Notes under the pieces: model-generated | What the model was told of the DNA's origin: nothing | Database searches by the model: none | The model's input: only the letters and a program-made list of their open reading frames with translations | Assembly (NCBI RefSeq): GCF_035222375.1 | Contig: NC_085888.1 | Location: forward strand, 1,984,001 to 2,048,000 | Reading direction: 5' to 3' | DNA: 64,000 nt | Origin: Podospora pseudocomata | Lineage: Eukaryota > Ascomycota > Sordariomycetes > Sordariales > Podosporaceae | Shown: positions 22,513 through 35,059 of the stretch, in pieces | Numbering within the stretch: the stretch's first letter is position 1 | How the letters are laid out: every line of letters starts with the position of its first letter | Translations under genes and position numbers: made by a program

Positions 22513-23221
22513 GGAGAGGGAAGCGATGTGGATGGGGAGATGGTATAGGTGTGGGCGGGCTAACTGTTGTACTGGATGGATGTGGCGTTCGGGTCCGGGC
22601 TGCTGTGTTTTAACTGGAACCGGTGAAGATTGTATCGTGCTGGGTATCCTATAGGAATAATTCTTTTCTACTATAATTCGAGGTCAATCACATCTCCCAT
22701 GCTATCTCACATTGTACAGTACAGCGTAATTCGTAATTACACCACCACGCTGTGTCACCCCGATAATCACACCAAGCCAAGCAAGGCTAGAAAACAAGCT
22801 TAAATCCACGTCCGTGGTCCCCCTCCTATCGGGTTATCGTTGGACCATTATATTATTATTCATCTCATCCCACATTGGCCGTTGTCAACCATTCCCCCTG
22901 AACGGATGGTGTGAGAGCGGGAAACGTACCAAGCTGCCCCACTACCCCGCCACCACCCACGCCGCGGCACCCGCTCCGGTTATCTATCTATCTGGTCTAT
23001 CGAGACATTTTAGTGTGATTCCACAGCCATTCACTCACTCACTCACTCACTCAATCACTCACTCACTCACGCAGACTGATTTGTCTCATATATACACCTT
23101 TATACTTTCTCTCATTTTTTGCCAGAGGGGGGAGTTGACTTTGACTCATCACCACACAAACAACTCACTCACTCACTCACTCACTTTGACCAACCACCAT
23201 CACCACCACACCACCAGAAAG
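22513..23221. promoter_or_regulatory. FMN1 promoter and leader with TCAC repeats
   Basis: This 709-bp spacer has two tetranucleotide (TCAC)n blocks, 23031-23070 (imperfect) and 23163-23186, in the presumed 5' leader of the riboflavin kinase gene. The frame of the kinase stays open through this leader but has no ATG. Confidence 0.5.
23031..23070. repeat. (TCAC)n microsatellite block 1
   Basis: About ten TCAC units lie here, with one TCAA variant. A second block of six units lies at 23163-23186. Both are in the likely 5' UTR of FMN1. Confidence 0.9.
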
Positions 23222-23830
23222 ATGTCCAAAGAAGAGATACCAACCGGCACCACCGCCGCCTCGGGCCTCCGCCCCCTCCTCATCGGCCCCAGCTCCGGTC
23301 CCGAACCTCCATACCCGTACCGCATGTCCGGCCCCGTGATCTCCGGCTTCGGCCGCGGCTCCAAAGAACTCGGGATTCCCACCGCCAACCTCCCCGTCGA
23401 TAACTCCCTCACCCCCTGGATCTCCTCCATCCCATCGGGCGTTTACTTTGGTTGGGCGTCTCTTCTCTTACCCCCCAGCCACCCGAACTACAGCCCAGCC
23501 TCCAACACCAGCTGGAGCATGTTTCCAATGGTCATGTCCATAGGCTACAACCCGTTCTACAAAAACGACACCCGCTCCGCGGAAGTCCACGTGTTGCATG
23601 AGTTCCAGGCAGACTTCTACGGCACAGACATGCGCCTCCTCATCATGGGCTACATCCGCGACGAAAAGGACTACAAGGGGCTCGACGACCTGGTCGAGGA
23701 CATCACCTTTGACTGTCGAGTCGCTCGACAGTCCCTCTCGAGACCAGGGTGGAGGGTCAAAGAATTAGGGGATGGGGGCCAGTTTGAGGGCGGTTGGCTG
23801 GTTGAGCAAGAAGAGAAGGCGAGTTTATAA
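23222..23830 (+). CDS. FMN1: riboflavin kinase
   Basis: This enzyme phosphorylates riboflavin to FMN with ATP. It is single-exon, with 202 residues and the start ATG at 23222 (GAAAGATGTC). The signature ATP/flavin loop [17 protein letters not shown] is complete, followed by [10 protein letters not shown]. The catalytic Glu lies in [10 protein letters not shown], preceded by [13 protein letters not shown] and followed by [17 protein letters not shown]. Fungal members often have the long loop seen here between GVYFGWA and MVMSIGYN. Length and motif order are normal. Confidence 0.96.
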   Translation: MSKEEIPTGTTAASGLRPLLIGPSSGPEPPYPYRMSGPVISGFGRGSKELGIPTANLPVDNSLTPWISSIPSGVYFGWASLLLPPSHPNYSPASNTSWSMFPMVMSIGYNPFYKNDTRSAEVHVLHEFQADFYGTDMRLLIMGYIRDEKDYKGLDDLVEDITFDCRVARQSLSRPGWRVKELGDGGQFEGGWLVEQEEKASL

Positions 23831-24291
23831 GGAATAAGCGTTTTATAGACATAAAAAAGCAAGCGATTCAATAATTGAGCATTCAACATCCCCCCCCCCC
23901 CACCTCCTTCCCTTTCCTCTCTCTCCCAAAAAATAATGAACAGTTCTTCGCGAGTTGTGTAATAGGTATAGATCACGAGACAGAAAAACAAATGTATACA
24001 AATCACTTCTTCTCTTTTATATACCCAACCATCAACATATCCAAAACTTGTTGAATCCAAACTTCGCTTTAGCGAAAAGAAACGAAACGCAGAAACGAAA
24101 AAGCAACACCATTCAAATGCCAACCTTCCCCCCCCCCGCCTTCCCTAACGCTTCTTCCACCCAGTCACGCTTTTTGAATATACCCATCCGATACGTATCC
24201 CTTTCCTTACCCAAGAAATATATAGACTAGTCTTCATATTACCCCTTCCCCCCCTTTTTTTTTTTTTCACGCTTGCGCTTTCGCCTCTTCT
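23831..24291. other. convergent spacer FMN1/acuK
   Basis: This 461-bp tail-to-tail spacer is A/T-rich with C homopolymers (for example 23890-23900). It has no gene. Confidence 0.5.
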
Positions 24292-26486
24292 TTAAACCGC
24301 CAATTGGTTATGATTCCGGTAGTAACATGGTAAAAACTAGAATCCCGTTAGCAATGCCTTCTTCCATAGTAATCGTAAAAACTCACGTTAATAACAAACA
24401 ACATCGGCATATCAAACATATCCCTCTTAATCGTCCAAGTATAACTGCACTCCAGCTTCCCATCCCTCTCCAGCTTCGAAATCCCATGCTCCCCATCAAT
24501 TTTCGCCACCCTGTTGCTCAAAATACTATGCCTCGAGTCCTTTTCCTGCTGCGGCGGCGCGGCGCTCGCATCCGGCTTCCTCTCCTCCTCCCCCGCACCA
24601 CCACCGCCACCCGCAGCCGGCTTATCAGTCCGGTACTTGAGTAACCTGCACTTCCTCGTCATCCTCCCTCTGCTGTCCCCAAACGCAAGTTGCGAGTAAT
24701 CCTCGTAAAACTCCACCGCGCTCTCGTGGTCCATCAGCTCAGCAAGAAACACCGGTCTCGGACCGCTCGCGGCGCCGCCGTTCTCTGCGCTGCTCTCGTT
24801 GAGGCTCTTGAGCCGCGGGGTGGTCCGCACCCCTGTCCCGCCGAGGTTGGTGTTGCGGTTTGGTTCCTTCCCCAGCAGGACGTCCTTGGTCCACCCTGTC
24901 AGGGCAGTGAACTCCTTGTTCACGCCCGCAATCTCGCCCGTGCGCCGACAGGCAAGGGTGGGACTTGAAGACTGCGTCATGAAGTCTTCGTACTCGAATA
25001 GCGTTCGTTGGAAGCACTGCTCCATAAAGATGAGGTCTTGCGTCGTCAAGTTTCGTGTGGACGCGAGGAGGGCTGGTCGGATGGCAGCTAACGACTTCGC
25101 TATGCGAGCAGCATGAGGTTGTGAAAACCGACTGGACAAAACTTCAAAGAGTTTGTGGAAGCTGCCAACATAGTCAAACGACTTCTTGACCGTGTCATAA
25201 ATGTACGACGGGTCGCGCTGGCGTTTTTGCAGAATGGCCACCTTGTCGAGCTTTCTCAGCTTTGACGGACGGCTGTTTGATGAGCTCTTGGCTCCGGGAG
25301 CGTTGGGGTATTGTGACATGGTCGGTGATGGTCGGTCGTCAAAGCCAAAGGTGGTAGGTTGTGGGCTGCTGTTCTCGGTGCTGGGACTCTGAAGACTAGT
25401 TGGGCCAGCTGGTATCGCGTAGGCGTGAGGGAGACCATGTTGCAAGTTCCCTTGCGAGTAGATGCCGTTGGCGCCTGCATCCAGACCCAGAAACTCCGGC
25501 AGCATGCGGTTGTCGAAATGGTTCCCAAACAACCCGGCCCCAAAATGCACATCGCCTGGCTGTTGACCCATGCCAGACTCTTGCGGTGGGGTATCGGCAG
25601 CGCTTGATGACATGTGGCCCAGCATTCCAAACTCCATCGCTCCGTAGTGACTCCCAAAGTTCAGACCATCGATGTTGAAGTTGAAGATGTTGGGGTCGCT
25701 TGGGTCGAAAGGTAGCCCGAAGGGTGTCATTGGACTCGAAACTGGAGGTGCCACCATTCCACTGATAGGAGGGTTGCTCGAGGTCTGCTGGAATGTTGGG
25801 GAGACAGGTGACTGTTGACTGTTGAACGGTAAACTCTCCGCCAGACCATGCGGGATGCTCTGTGTCGATGAGTAGACAGGATACTGCGAAGCGTTTGAAT
25901 GTGAGAAAAATGTCCTGACGGTAGATGCGTCCGTCGAGACGCTGTGGTGCCTTTGGCCGCCGTGTCGTGAACTTGGCGCGTTGGGGTTGTAGTTGGGGCC
26001 CAAAACTGGCCTCAAGGCTTCTGGTGGTGCGTCGTGGAGATATTTGGCCTTTTTCCTGACCCCATCTTGACAGCTATCTTGCAATCCGCGCTTTATACAG
26101 CGTTGACATGGTCTTTCATCACCTAAACGACAGCGTCAGCCGACGAACAACGCCACCCTCTGCCCCCTCGGGTATTCAAGAGAAAAACAACTGCAAAGGC
26201 TGTGAAAGACGACAAAAGACTTACCACATGTGAGATGGGCTCTCTGGCAGGCATAGCAGGCTCTCCTGGCCTTTTTCCGCCGAGGACGTAATGGGTCTTT
26301 TGGATCATACTTCTTCTTGACCTCACCGCCGGCGTCGACGCCATCTGGAGTCGTGTTTTGTTCAGACATCCTGTCGTCTTCGTCTTTATGATGCGGTTCG
26401 TGGTCGTCGTACTCGTTCTCGGTCTCAGACATGGCACCCGAGGCTTCTGCTGCCTCTGATCCGAAAGGCCCACCGTCTTCCGGCAT
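24292..26486 (-). CDS. acuK: transcription activator of gluconeogenesis AcuK/Ert1 (Zn2Cys6 + PAS)
   Basis: This is a nuclear regulator that activates gluconeogenic genes such as PEP carboxykinase and fructose-1,6-bisphosphatase. Exons on the minus strand are 26486-26225, 26122-24387 and 24336-24292, giving 680 residues. The zinc cluster straddles intron 1: [12 protein letters not shown] then [17 protein letters not shown], preceded by the hallmark [17 protein letters not shown] and followed by [20 protein letters not shown]. The PAS region lies near residues 480-540 ([23 protein letters not shown]). The last exon is tiny (14 codons plus stop) after a 50-bp intron with TGCTAAC branch. Without splicing the frame would stop 12 codons later, so this C-terminus (…[11 protein letters not shown]) is inferred from splice signals. 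Confidence 0.93.
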
Positions 26487-27601
26487 CGTGCCTCGAGCTT
26501 CTTATACTTGACCAGGTCTCTATCTGGACGGGACGGCAATGCAGGACCCCAATCTCTGCCAGACCGCAGCTCACAGCCAGGGAAAGGACGTACTCCGAGA
26601 TGGGGGTCAGGGGGTCTGAAAGCCCTCCTGCAGGAGTCCCCACGGCAGTATCACCCACCCCAAAAGTGATTGGCGCTGCACGGCGCTCCTGTTGACAAAA
26701 GAAATGTCCGGCAAGTTGACGGGAGAGGAAGGGCAGCAGGTACTGCGTGAGTGTGGTATGTGCGTGGCGAACCCCAGCAAGCCGTCTAATTAAAGCGCGG
26801 TGAGCGGCAATGAGGCGGCAGCAGAGCAGGCTAGTTGGCTACTTGCGAGACCGGATGTGGCATCAACAGACGCTCTCTCTCTCTCTCTCTCTCTCGTCTC
26901 GTTCCTGATTTCACACTCTCTCCCCTCAGGCTCTCTACTTTTTGGCCCTGTGGCCTCCCGTAATATGGGATGCTGATCGTCCTTCCCAGATAGAAAAGGG
27001 GGCACCTGCGCCAGCTGACGAGGCCTGATACACAACAACCGCGGGCTGTCTCGTATTCTACGAGCAGCAGTTTCTGGAGGGCTTCCTGCCAATGAGCTCG
27101 GGGCCGGCTGGCAGATGGCGTCCTTGTACCACGAAGGCAAGACTGGCCGGATCGAGGCGCCGGCGGTGGAGCAGGGCAGAGGAAAGCTTGGTGTTGATGG
27201 CGACAAAGGGGAAGGCTCTTGGTCCTGGTCACGCGGCAGCGGCAGCGGCAGCTACAGGCGGAGGGGCGGATAAAGCACTCTGATGTCGTCTGGGGAAGCT
27301 CTCGAGCGCTGGGTCGTGCACGTTGCACCGCAGTGATAGGAAGGCATTCAGGTGCAGCTATCCGTCACTTATGCTTGTATGAGCCCTTGGCGCCGCCTCG
27401 CAGCAGCCTGGACCTGGTTATGATAGGTTCTAGGTTCGAGGTACCGTACCGTACAGTATGGATTCAAAGCAGGGCAACTCGGTGCGGCGGATGCGGGACT
27501 CTCCAGTGACTCGGTCCTCGTTCGAAGCGAATCGATCTCCAGCTGTTTCTCTTTCACTGACTGAGACTTGAGATTAACCCCCCTCTCGTTTCCTACTCGT
27601 C

Positions 27602-27602
<1 letters not shown>

Positions 27603-27635
<33 letters not shown>

Positions 27636-27642
27636 GGGGGGG
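27603..27642. repeat. T32-G8 homopolymer junction
   Basis: A run of 32 T is directly followed by 8 G. Homopolymers this long are prone to sequencing error and length change. Confidence 0.9.
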
Positions 27643-30116
27643 CTCGGCCCAGGACCTTTTTTCCTTCTACTGCCAACCTTTCGATTCCTGGTGCCTCCTC
27701 AAGAAAAAGAAAACAAAACGGTCCAGCCCGTGGCCCGCCGTGGCTAGGGCAGATCCTTTGGGTATTTGTCGCAAGACGGAAAGCGCCGTTGTCGAGTCGC
27801 AATTCGCAATTCGCAAGGGCCGGGTTTGGTGTTTCTTCTGGAACTGTCGGCGCGGGATGGGTGTAAGGTGTGTGGTTATGGCGGCCAAACTTGAAAAAAA
27901 AGGGAGTCTGGTCAAGTATCAATTGCGCAAAAGGCTGGACAGTGGACGGTGAGGAGCCTCGGGGCTTGGAATCGAAGGCGCGATGCGGGCAAGTGGGGTG
28001 CAAATCAGTCACTTTCCAATCGCCCGTCCTTGCAGCCGTTCCCAGACAGGTGTACCCAGTCGAGGCCGGTATTTGCTGGCATGGCAGATGTTGGAGTTGA
28101 CCGTGTAAAACTCGAGTTTGCTCTTGGCTCTCAGTGGCTGGCTTGTTGCGATGTCGTATCGATCACGTATCACTGAATGGAAACCGGCCCTGTTTACCTA
28201 ATGGATGGTATATCTGATGATGAATACTCGAAATAGGAACTGTTGCTTGTTGCTATGTGTAAAGTAGGAGTCACGGATGGCTCACAAGCTCGAATGGAAG
28301 GGAGATCCTTTGCTCTCTCAACTTTGCCGACCTTCGTCCCATCAGGCCTTGGCTGCGGGTACTCGGTACCTGGCAGACACTACGCCAGACTCCCATTGGA
28401 CACTGCAGCCCCGGCCTCGACCAGGTATCAGGGACCTAAGACGATACCCGACGAGGTTTAGCTAATCGACCGCACAGCTTTAGCATGTGGTCCCTGCCAA
28501 TTCTCAATTCTCCGCCCCTCTTACCTACCTACATACACCAAAAACCTCTCCACTGGCCCGCGCGGACCGCAGCCCGGGAACCGTGGATCATCTCCAGAGA
28601 GAAAGTAACAGTTACACCAAGCATCTAGGAGTAATAATTAACGAGCAACGACATCTGAACTGAATTGGTACCATCATCGACATCAAGCACCACGCAGGGG
28701 CAACCTCCTACCCAGACCGGCAGCTGCCTTGAGCTATCCCCAATCCAGATCATTAGAAAGCCATTGCAAAGCACAGTTGGGAGACCGGTCAACAAGATAT
28801 TGTCTCTAGCCCAATCTTGACAGCGGCTGGCGCGCATCGCGTCACCGGAGATGGCTTCATTGTTTTTTCTTCTTTTCTCTTTTCCTGAGGGACTTCTTCA
28901 TTTCTTCTTCGACACATGTCTGTCTCACTCTCTTCACCGAAGATCAATGTCTCAGCTCTCTCCTGTTGTCTATCTCCTCTTCATCCACCCAATCCCACTC
29001 TCAGACACCAATCTTCAACTCTTCACACCGCCAAGCCAGGCAGGCAGGGCACTGCACGCGGATATTGACAAGCAACCTAACTGCGCACACAGCAGCCTCA
29101 ACCTCCTTCTTGTTACGGAGAGGAACAGCACACCAGCTTGATCACAGGAAACTTCAACACCTTTCAACGCCAGCCCGCCGCCGCCCACCTCATGGCCCCC
29201 TCATCCCGCCTGCCACGATGCCACGCCACACCGGGTTGGCCAGCAATCAACAACGAGATGGCAATCTGTCAAAATCCATCCACTCTCCCCATGCAGAAAA
29301 GACCGCCAGAAAAGAAAAGTGCTGAGAGCACGCAAGCCGGCCTACATCTCGGCCATCTGCAGATCCCTTCACACAACCCCTAACTAGTTGTTGTTGTTGT
29401 TGTTGTCATCAAGAGGCGGCATGGGCTGGTGCTGAAAACGTGAACGATGAACATCAAATCTTGATCACTATCGATCGGCCCGTCCGGGGACGCACGTCTT
29501 TCACATCCGCCCTCCTCCATCACGACGATAGGATATTTCGATCTAACGCCTTATATCTTCAAGGCTGAACGTGCCGTCCCTATTCCGTCTCTGGCCAGGC
29601 CTTTGCTGCCCAGCCAGGCGCGTGTGATGGCCGTTGATCAGCCCATATCTGCCTCATGGCCGGCCATGTTGGGACAATTCTCCGTGGATCTATTGAGCGT
29701 TATCCAACAAATCCCACATGGGATGGCTGGCTGAGGATAGGACCTGAAGTTTGTGACTTGGCACCAACGAGCAGAAGAAGCAAAGAAAAAGCCGGTACTG
29801 GTGCCCGCCTCCATTGCCCTACGTAGATTGACATGGTCACCTTTGCAGCATATTACAACCTGCACGTAAACAGGCAAAGCGTCCGAATCGGATGAAAGTG
29901 TCCGTTATTCTATCACATACTGTCCACTTTCTCCCCGGCTTCATCCATCACTGCTACCCACCTACCATTCGCGGACCGAAACGATAGATGTGGTTAGACG
30001 CACCTTTAGATCGATCTGCCCACGCCCCTGGTCCTCCCCATATCTGTCCGGCTTCCGGGTATCGTCACCTCACATTATCACATCGTCGGCAAAGGGGCAA
30101 GACAGGCGACCACAGC

Positions 30117-30146
30117 CAGCAATAGCCAGCCAGCCAGCCAGCCAGC
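30117..30146. repeat. CAGC tetranucleotide repeat
   Basis: Interrupted CAGC units lie here, and a similar block occurs near 31848-31868. Both are in the gene-free region. Confidence 0.8.
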
Positions 30147-32030
30147 CCCTCAGGGGTACCGTATGCACAAACATGCAGAGCACATCGTGAAGAACAGTGT
30201 GTTGGGCATCAAATGCTACGCTAGATCAGATCAGATCTACACACATCAGCTTGGAACGAAACTGCACAGCAGATGTAGACAGTGTGTTTGGTTTACTTTT
30301 TTTTCTTCTTCAGCTGCTGTTCCGGGAGCTGCTCGCGAGTGGACCCTACGTGTCTACTGCACGTTCATCCAAGCCCACACAACCTTTACATCATCGCTGG
30401 TCCATGACGCCTCGGATAGATTACCTTGCACAGGACAAAGGCCCATGTCAGCAAGGTGTATACACTTCATGTGCTTGACATGCTGAAACCTCATCATTGG
30501 CCCACCTCCACACCATCCCACGTAGTCCAAACAGCCAACGTGACCGCCAACACTATAACGCTGTCAGCACTTTAACTCCCACGACATGTTGTGGGCTGCC
30601 CGCCCTCTCCCCACAGCCATCCCTGGTGATGGGCTCAAACGATCACAAAAATCCCCTAACCAGATCTTGATCACCCACCCACGCCAACATCCAGCAAACC
30701 ATGTGCAGCGGGTAAAGACCCTCGACCAATACCGTCCCAAAAACCCGGTATCACGGGGAGGCGGCGGCACCTGCTTCCCTCCATGACGGGCACCCACCCA
30801 CACCACGAAATACACACCTGCCTCCGGTTTACATGTACGGTTCAAGCGTGTGTTTCCCCAACTTTCACCGCCTTCAAACTCGTCATCTTGACCGGCAGCT
30901 CACGCACCCATCCGTATCGATCCAGGTACCAATAGAGAGAGCCTGCGTGTACTCTTATTGCTTACCCACCATTTCTCCCAGCACACATGTATATTCTCAC
31001 CAACAAACACCACGGTCAATACCTTGCTCTTTTCTTGCACTTGACCACCGCCGCCCCATCGGCCATATACTTACCTCCTTGCCACCACCAGCCTCTGATC
31101 ACCCGTCCCTCCCACTTCCCCACCCTCCCTTCCCATCTCCCCATAATCTATCTCACACCGTCATTGGTGCTCTCGATCACGAGTTGAAGATTAGTTGGCA
31201 ACATACATACCCTAGGTGTGACAAGAACAATAAGCCATGTTTGAGGTTTTCTCTCTCCCTCTCACTCTTTTGCCCCTTGGTTGATGTCACTCACCACCTA
31301 CCTACCCAACTTGTCACTCCCCCAGATCAACATGCGGGCCACATACCTCCCTCCCCTTCTTCGCAGTCCAAGTAGGTAAGGTCCCCGGACACAGCATCCA
31401 TCAAGGCCCAGAGCCCAGCCCGCACGATCGTCATAGTCAGACCACTCCAGCTTCTCACGTCGTCCACAAGCAACCCAGGCCAGACCCATGTCCTCAAACA
31501 AACCTGTCTTTCGTGAATATCCACTGCCTGATTCCGACTTGATCAAGTCCCCCATCGACAATCCCGCATCTCACTAGTCGCCTCTGCCGATCCAACCTCT
31601 TCCCGTCCCTATCCCTCCCCTTGCCCGGCCCGGTTCAAGTCTCTCACATATCAACAACCCATTCGGCCCCAAAGCAACACCCCACTCAAAAACTTGGCCA
31701 AGACAAAATCAATTACAAACCTCCAACAACAAGCTTTTCTCTTCGCGGGGAAAATAAATCTCTTAGCTCTCAACTAGTGCCAGTGAAATGTCTCAGAAAC
31801 GGGCGGGAGCTCCCATCAACCACCTTCTTTTTTCGTCTGGGCAACAAGCCAGCCAGCCAGCCAGCCAGGACTTTTCCAACCCCCACAGCGACCAAAACAT
31901 CACTCGTCCAATCCATCTCTCAATAAAAGGTCGCTCATCTAATATCTGCCATTAAACCACAATGTCTACATCATCCATTAAACACAGGCAATAGTCTATA
32001 TCCCATCCCCCCTTTTAACCCCCCAAACCC

Positions 32031-33938
32031 CTACGTAGCACTAGCAAACCGACTCCTCTCCCTAATCCTTCTCCCATACCTAAAAAATATATACGGAAAA
32101 GGCATCAATCCCAAAGTAATAAAGGCCAACAACCCGGTCGCCCACTGGAACCCCAGCGCCTCATACATCTGGTACCCAAACAACGGAAAGGCGGCTATTT
32201 CCCCCCACCAGTGTCGTTAGCAATCGTCCAGTCATTTTCAGGCCATCAAGGTACATGGAACAACGCCTTAAAACATGGTAGTTTATCTGATCCTCCCTCG
32301 TAACCCAACCCCAGCAAGTAAAAAAAAAAAAAAAAAAAAACCAAGACAATCGCCTGACCAGATAGCAGAGGACAACAGCTCTCTCCCCTGCCATCGATAG
32401 ATAGAGATATCATCCCGGCCGGTCCTCAAATGTCGTGGCACCAACCAAATAAATAAAAAAACCCCCATCCAAGGGGAATGAACGATATGAAAGAAGAGAA
32501 AGAAAAAAAAAAAGAAAGAATTTGCTTACCAGCAAATGTACACCGCACCAAAGCATTAGACGCCAAAGCGCTGGCTGCGTACCGCGGGTAGGCTGCGACC
32601 TATGTAACAAAACCAAACGCCACCGTCTCGTATCAGCATACCTATTTCTTCACTCTCTTCTTTTCGCATTTTGTCCAATACATTTTCTCCAAACCAGGGT
32701 AAGAGGGGAGGGGGGGTTGGGGGGTTGAAAGAGGGGGGGTGCAGCTGGCAGGGCCCTGCTTTTTGGTGCAGCCTCAAAATATCACCACCACCTAGCTGCC
32801 TATACTCCGGGCTGAGCTCCGTCGTCAGGGCAGGCAGGCAGGCAAACGTCAATAACACTTACAACTCTCCCCCTCTCTTGGTTGAACTTGCCTAAAAGTT
32901 TGGGGAAGAACAAGGGGTGGGTGCCATGAAATGGAAAGAAGATCAAGACTCACCAGAAAGGTAAATACCCCCGTAAAAGCGAACGACATCCTACGACGCA
33001 AAAAGCCCGGTTAGCCGCATGAACTCCTTGCATGCCAAAAAACACAACCAACACATAACAACCCCCCCTTTCTTCCAAATCCAACTGCCATCAGGAAACC
33101 CATCTTGACAAAGCCATGACTAAACCTCAAGCCCAAAGCCAGGCTTGCGTAAGGGCGTACAGAACCGAGAGACCTGCGGCCCTTTCTTTCCCCTTCCTGG
33201 GGGCCTTGCTTCCTGCAAAGACGCGTCTCTCGCCTCCTCCATGTCTCTGCCTTCTTTTTTCTCCGCCCGTGGGGTTGAAAAAAGAAGAACAGAATGCAAA
33301 GAGACCGCCTTCCAAGCCGCCTCAAGCAGATCCCAACCTCTCCCTCTCCATGAAAGCAAAATGATGATGGGATGAAAACACTCACCCAAGTCCAAAAACC
33401 CCCGACCCAATCAACGGCACAATCCAATGAATTTCGGGCGTGCTCGTAAACCCAAACCAAAACAACCCCCCGGTAATGAGCGGCGCGCCCACAATAACCT
33501 GCGGCAGTTGATCCTCGGGCTCATCCTTCAGCACCCCCGTCCTCCTCCTCCTCCTCTCCTTCAACGTATGCCGAAAGTTGTTCCACAGCGGCGTGACGCA
33601 GCAGGCAATAATCATGGCCACCAACAACCCCGTAAACGTCAACCCAACCTGCCACAGGTTGAAGTCATGATTCGTCGTAAAGATCAGTGGAAACGCTCCA
33701 AAGAAGAGATACAGCAGGCCCAAGAGCATGGCAGTGTAAATATTCAAGATCAAAGCCATGGGCTCAAACATCAGGATCTGGAACGGTCGCAACAGCGAAA
33801 GACCAACAGTCTTTGGAATCGACTTTGTCGACCGCTCAATCGGCGCATAATACCTCTCGTCACCCGTCTCCTTTCTGATTCTCGCTGCCTTTCTCTTCAA
33901 CAGAACGGGATCTAAGTCATATGCAATCTTTTGTCAAC

Positions 33939-33974
<36 letters not shown>

Positions 33975-35059
33975 GGGAGGGGGGATTGAGGCCAAAAGGG
34001 GGGAGACCGGAGTTAAAAAAAAAACATACGGTACGTCTCCGGCACAAGCAACGCAATGCTCAAAAACAAGGCCCCGCTCAAAATAAGCAGATAATAATGC
34101 ATCCACCTCCACTGAACAAACATCACCATCACACCCCCAATCAGCGGCCCAGTCGACGGTCCAACAAATGGTGAGAGTGAGAAAATCGCCATGGGCATGA
34201 GCATCTTGTCGTGGGTGAACATGTCGCTAACCGTACCCCCAGACACAGACAAGAACGCACTCCCAGCCAAACCCTGGAAGAATCTCGAGACGATCATGGT
34301 CTGGATATTCTTCGCCAGCGCCGAAGGAATCAGAAAGATCATGAAGAACAAAAACGACGCGAGGTAGATGGGTCGTCGGCCATAAAACTCGGCCAGCGGC
34401 GACCAAAACGGACCGAGAGCAATCCCCAGGACATAAAACGACAACCCAAGCGTGACAACAATCCGGCTGCTGTTGAACTCGGACATCATGTCCGCATAAG
34501 AAGCGGTGTAAACCGCCGAACCATTCGTTCTAAATCCCAATCGTCAGCCATCCACCCAAAACTTGCCCCAGGAGAGCAAAACGCACACACAAAACGATCC
34601 CACCGAGGTGATAAAAATCACCAACCACTTCCTCCACTGCGGCATACTCCTCGGACACATCGGGTCGTTATCCCCCCCATCCCACGTAACCTCGTACGGA
34701 TCAGTCAACGCGTCCGGGGCATCAACCTGAGAAGAAACAGCCTCAATGTCACCACCACCACCACCACCACCAGCAACACCATCTTCCTCCGATGAGCGGT
34801 CTACCAAATCATCAACCCCATACCCGTTATTCGACCTCTCCCGGTGAAGCGACAATCTGTTCTGGCTGGCGTGACTTTTCCGACTGATTCGGGATGCCGG
34901 ACGGATGGGTTCTAGCGTTGGGCCTTTGATTGAAGAGGACGACGAGTCCCGCGATGATGACCTGTCTTCATCGTCTGTCCTCTCATGTCCGGCAGTCTTT
35001 TCGTCTGTTGTTGTTGTTGTTGTCGTTGTCGTTGTCGTTGTTGTTGTTGCTGTCGCCAT
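32031..35059 (-). CDS. MFS transporter, DHA1 drug/polyamine-type
   Basis: This is a 12-TM proton-coupled exporter of the plasma membrane. Exons on the minus strand are 35059-34587, 34529-34030, 33911-33386, 32990-32954, 32599-32530 and 32194-32031; phases agree throughout and give 589 residues. The N-terminal cytoplasmic part carries a poly-Thr run, Ser-rich sequence and poly-Gly. TM helices begin at KWLVIFITSVGSFCV. Family motifs include ALGPFWSPLAEFYGRRPIYL, FQGLAGSAFLSVSGGTVSDM, FVGPSTGPLIGG and the post-TM6 signature PETYHPVLLKRKA, followed by YAPIE. The C-terminal half ends with GYQMYEALGFQWATG and a basic tail. Introns 3-5 are long (395, 354 and 335 bp) and exon 4 is only 37 nt. The substrate is unknown, and it does not look like the GlcNAc carrier NGT1. 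Confidence 0.9.
33941..33971. repeat. A31 homopolymer inside an MFS intron
   Basis: This run of 31 A (T on the sense strand) forms most of the polypyrimidine side of intron 2 (33912-34029). Another A21 run (32320-32340) lies in intron 5. Confidence 0.9.

Larger units (their letters stand above)
26487..32030. other. 5.5-kb gene-free region upstream of acuK
   Basis: No frame here has family features, coding-like codon use or convincing splice structure. The region contains a CT tract (about 26872-26895), a T32-G8 homopolymer pair (27603-27642), GTACC repeats near 27440, a (GTT)n tract near 29387-29405, CAGC repeats at 30117-30146 and again near 31848-31868, and pyrimidine-rich stretches near 28860-28930 and 31240-31275. 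The size and position suggest an extended acuK control region, a long leader, or non-coding transcripts. Confidence 0.45.

Noticed and set aside
28851-29325. Possible small secreted protein (start with hydrophobic FFLLFSF)
   Set aside because: Looks like a pyrimidine-rich leader; no stable frame or homology.
32031-35059. MFS gene as the GlcNAc transporter NGT1
   Set aside because: Its signatures are those of the DHA1 drug/polyamine family.
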